A program made the translations under genes and the position numbers. From Candidatus Bathyarchaeota archaeon (lineage in GTDB: Archaea; Thermoproteota; Bathyarchaeia; TCS64), in the NCBI GenBank assembly GCA_030602935.1, contig JAUVYU010000031.1, forward strand, positions 1-7,112: 7,112 bases of DNA. The letters run 5' to 3'. Numbering within the stretch: the first letter of the stretch is position 1; every line of letters begins with the position of its first letter. Shown piece by piece: positions 5,356 through 7,112 of the stretch. Under the pieces are notes generated by a model. It was not told the DNA's origin, searched no databases, and worked only from the letters and a program-made list of their open reading frames with translations.

Positions 5356-6555
5356 CTAGGGTCGCTCCTTTATCGCGAAGACGAGAATGAGGATGCTCAC
5401 GACAGATATACCGATCGCAATGGGGAACAGCTGAGAGAACCCTAGAACCTCGATCAACTTCGCTGAGATCAGCGGTGAGATCGCCCCCATTATGCTCCCG
5501 GGCAGGAAGAGGAGGGAGTACCCCATACCCCTCTGGTTCCGCGGCGTGAGCCGTGCAATGATGTCAGACCTCGCCGCCATCCCAAGGGTCCCAGAGAAGC
5601 CGTACACCATGTAGGCGACCACGAACGGCCAGCCTCCTGGAGCAACTGCCACCAACCCCAGCAGGACGGTGCTGAGGGTGACGGTCATGGCAAGCCACCT
5701 CTTCGAGCCAAACCTCGACGCGAAGACGCCCCCGAGGGGGGCGGAGATAAGCCCTGAGATGGAGAGGCTGCTGTAGATGAGGCCCATCTGGTTCACGGTG
5801 AAGCCCTTCTCGTCCACCATGAAGAGGGGCATAAAGGGGCTTATCATCTGCATTGCCATTGTGCGCGTGGCAGTGTAGACCAGGAAGGTCAGGAGCGCAG
5901 GCATTATGAGCGACGTGGCGTCCCCCGAGCTGTCCCTCTCCTCTGTCCTTGTGACCTCGACCTCCTCGACATCACCATAGTCCACCCTCATGACCAGGAA
6001 GGTTCCCAGGATAATCGGTATAGCCCAGAAAAGGTAGACATTCCTCCAGGTCAGGCCCAGGTACCCCAGAAATATACTCAATGTCAAGGGTCCGAGGGCC
6101 ATCCCAAACGTACCGCCGGCACCATGGATCCCCAAGGCCCTCGGCCTATTCTCCCCCGAAAAGAGACGGGTGGTGAAGCTGTACGAGGCCGGATGGTAGA
6201 ACGTCGTGTTCAGGTAGACCAGGCTTATGGCTACGACGAGCATTAGGGGATTTGTAGCGGTAGCGGCGAGGAGGCTTCCCGCCGCGGCGAAGAGCATGCT
6301 TATCAGGAGCATCCGCTTGGACCCGATCCTGTCACACATGAGCCCAACCGGTATCGAGAGGACTGCCTGACAGAGCGGAGGGATCGCGGCTATCATGCCC
6401 AGCTGCCAGCTCGTCAGGAGGAACTCCTCTCGGATGAGGGGGAACGTAGCGGTGTAGAGCCTACCGAAGACGTGGGTGAGAGTGTGGGTGAGGGTCATGA
6501 CGAAGAGCCCGTAAGTGAGAATCGAAGTCTTCTTGGTACCCGCTGTGCCCGCCAT
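5356..6555 (-). CDS. Major facilitator superfamily transporter
   Basis: A secondary carrier in the cytoplasmic membrane; 399 residues with about 12 hydrophobic segments in two six-helix halves, joined by a charged loop at about 191-214 (VDYGDVEEVEVTRTEERDSS). The MFS motif between helices 2 and 3 appears as GLMCDRIGSKRM (71-82) and is repeated in the second half as GGVFASRFGSKRW (275-287). FYHPASYSF (119-127) and RALGIHGAGGTFGMALGP (139-156) resemble fosmidomycin-resistance-type MFS proteins, so efflux of a small organic molecule is as likely as uptake; the substrate is not predictable. The ATG at 6555 has GAGG 7 nt upstream and a TATA-like box at 6600-6594. It precedes the solute-binding gene by 68 nt on the same strand, with no oligo-T tract in that gap, so read-through is possible. 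Confidence 0.93.
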   Translation of the reverse strand: MAGTAGTKKTSILTYGLFVMTLTHTLTHVFGRLYTATFPLIREEFLLTSWQLGMIAAIPPLCQAVLSIPVGLMCDRIGSKRMLLISMLFAAAGSLLAATATNPLMLVVAISLVYLNTTFYHPASYSFTTRLFSGENRPRALGIHGAGGTFGMALGPLTLSIFLGYLGLTWRNVYLFWAIPIILGTFLVMRVDYGDVEEVEVTRTEERDSSGDATSLIMPALLTFLVYTATRTMAMQMISPFMPLFMVDEKGFTVNQMGLIYSSLSISGLISAPLGGVFASRFGSKRWLAMTVTLSTVLLGLVAVAPGGWPFVVAYMVYGFSGTLGMAARSDIIARLTPRNQRGMGYSLLFLPGSIMGAISPLISAKLIEVLGFSQLFPIAIGISVVSILILVFAIKERP

Positions 6556-6593
6556 CGTGGAACCTCAATACTTCACGGGTGAGAACATCAACC

Positions 6594-6600
6594 TATATCA
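6594..6600 (-). promoter_or_regulatory. TATA-like box of the MFS gene
   Basis: TGATATA on the minus strand, centred about 42 nt before the ATG. Transcription from about 6571 would give a short leader holding the GAGG SD at 6566-6563. Confidence 0.4.
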
Positions 6601-6639
6601 AGATACCTGAATGCGGACCCTCAGCTCAGCACCTGGGTA

Positions 6640-7112
6640 TCATACTCCGTCTAGGAGGGCGTGTAGATGGAACTGGATTGCTGCCCGGATATCTTTGATA
6701 TTAGGGCCAAGGACTTCGATCTCGGTTAGATCGGGGAATCGAGGCGCCTCTGTCTCCCCGTTGACATCGAGGCTGCTCAGCCTCTCAAGGAAGGCGTTCA
6801 ACTCGATGGCCTCCGCCCTCTCAGCTGATCCTCCCAGGAACTCAGCTAGTTTGATATCCCAGAGGAGGAAGTAGGCGCCCACGAACCACTCGTAGAGCCT
6901 TAGGTCGAAGCCCATGGAGGGCTCATCGGACTTGGAGAGCCGATCCACGTCCTGCCTGAGGACTGTGAGGACGGCGAAGCACTCCTCCTTGATCGCCCCG
7001 GGGAGCCTCCTCCTCACGGCTGTCCTGAGCCCCTGGAGGTCATACTTCAGAGGCGCCAGGACCCCTATCTCCCTCATCTCCTCTGGGACGTGCTCAAGCT
7101 GGACAAGGTGGC
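6640..7112 (-). CDS. Unrecognised protein, N-terminus outside the window
   Basis: The visible part is 157 codons ending in TGA at 6640. I do not recognise the family. The sequence is mostly helical in character and acidic toward the end. It has an N-terminal basic helix (around LRTAVRRRLPGAIKEECFAV), an aromatic and hydrophobic stretch (RLYEWFVGAYFLLWDIKLAEF) and a C-terminal part around LTEIEVLGPNIKDIRAAIQF. The hydrophobic stretch is broken by charged residues and reads more like a buried helix pair than a membrane span. An ATG at 7077 exists, but the frame is open beyond it and reads like coding sequence (HLVQLEHVPEEM), and a GAGGAG touches that ATG with no spacing, so the true start is probably past the right edge. 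It ends 84 nt before the MFS start on the same strand. Confidence 0.7.
   Translation of the reverse strand, partial: HLVQLEHVPEEMREIGVLAPLKYDLQGLRTAVRRRLPGAIKEECFAVLTVLRQDVDRLSKSDEPSMGFDLRLYEWFVGAYFLLWDIKLAEFLGGSAERAEAIELNAFLERLSSLDVNGETEAPRFPDLTEIEVLGPNIKDIRAAIQFHLHALLDGV

Noticed and set aside
6472..6496. Short direct repeat GTGGGTGAG in the MFS gene
   Set aside because: It encodes repeated Thr/His residues near the start of helix 1 (THTLTH) and is too short to be a mobile or regulatory repeat.

Overview
The window looks like a piece of an archaeal chromosome, and this is an inference. It has G+C-rich coding sequence with frequent AGG arginine codons. Archaeal-type TATA-like boxes sit about 30 nt upstream of several genes, oligo-T tracts follow gene ends, and isolated or leading genes without a Shine-Dalgarno (SD) sequence are mixed with operon-internal genes that have a strong GGAGG. 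The phylum cannot be fixed from this; a TACK-type (for example bathyarchaeal) or similar metagenome-derived archaeon would fit. No RNA genes, insertion sequences, CRISPR arrays or long repeats were seen.

Left part (1-2157, minus strand): a tight three-gene operon for a molybdenum hydroxylase of the xanthine dehydrogenase / aerobic CO dehydrogenase family. Transcription order is FAD subunit, 2Fe-2S subunit, molybdopterin subunit, the same as coxM-coxS-coxL. The first two genes share one base (TGATG) and the last two are 4 nt apart. The large subunit runs off the left edge after 269 codons, before the residues that would indicate its substrate. The small subunit has tyrosine where one of the four plant-type 2Fe-2S cysteines is expected.

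Middle (2158-3512): a divergent promoter region, then a plus-strand protein of the M19 (renal/membrane dipeptidase) fold. It keeps the distal metal ligands but lacks the N-terminal HxD pair and the bridging glutamate. A convergent intergenic region with oligo-T tracts on both strands follows.

Right part (3513-7112, all minus strand): a very small CxxC-x17-CxxC zinc-ribbon protein, probably started from a TTG codon; a solute-binding protein of the oligopeptide/nickel ABC family (SBP_bac_5) with no visible signal peptide or lipobox and no ABC permease or ATPase beside it; an MFS transporter resembling fosmidomycin-resistance-type members; and the C-terminal part of an unrecognised protein cut by the right edge.

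A possible theme is uptake and oxidation or hydrolysis of small organic (peptide-like or heterocyclic) compounds: an MFS carrier, a binding protein, an M19-like amidohydrolase and a Mo-hydroxylase. That link rests on proximity alone. The genes are on separate transcripts, so it is a hypothesis. No clearly new multi-gene system is evident. The most unusual points are the altered metal-ligand sets in two enzymes, the signal-less solute-binding protein, and an identical CTTTAA-29 nt-ATG promoter/start layout on two unrelated genes.
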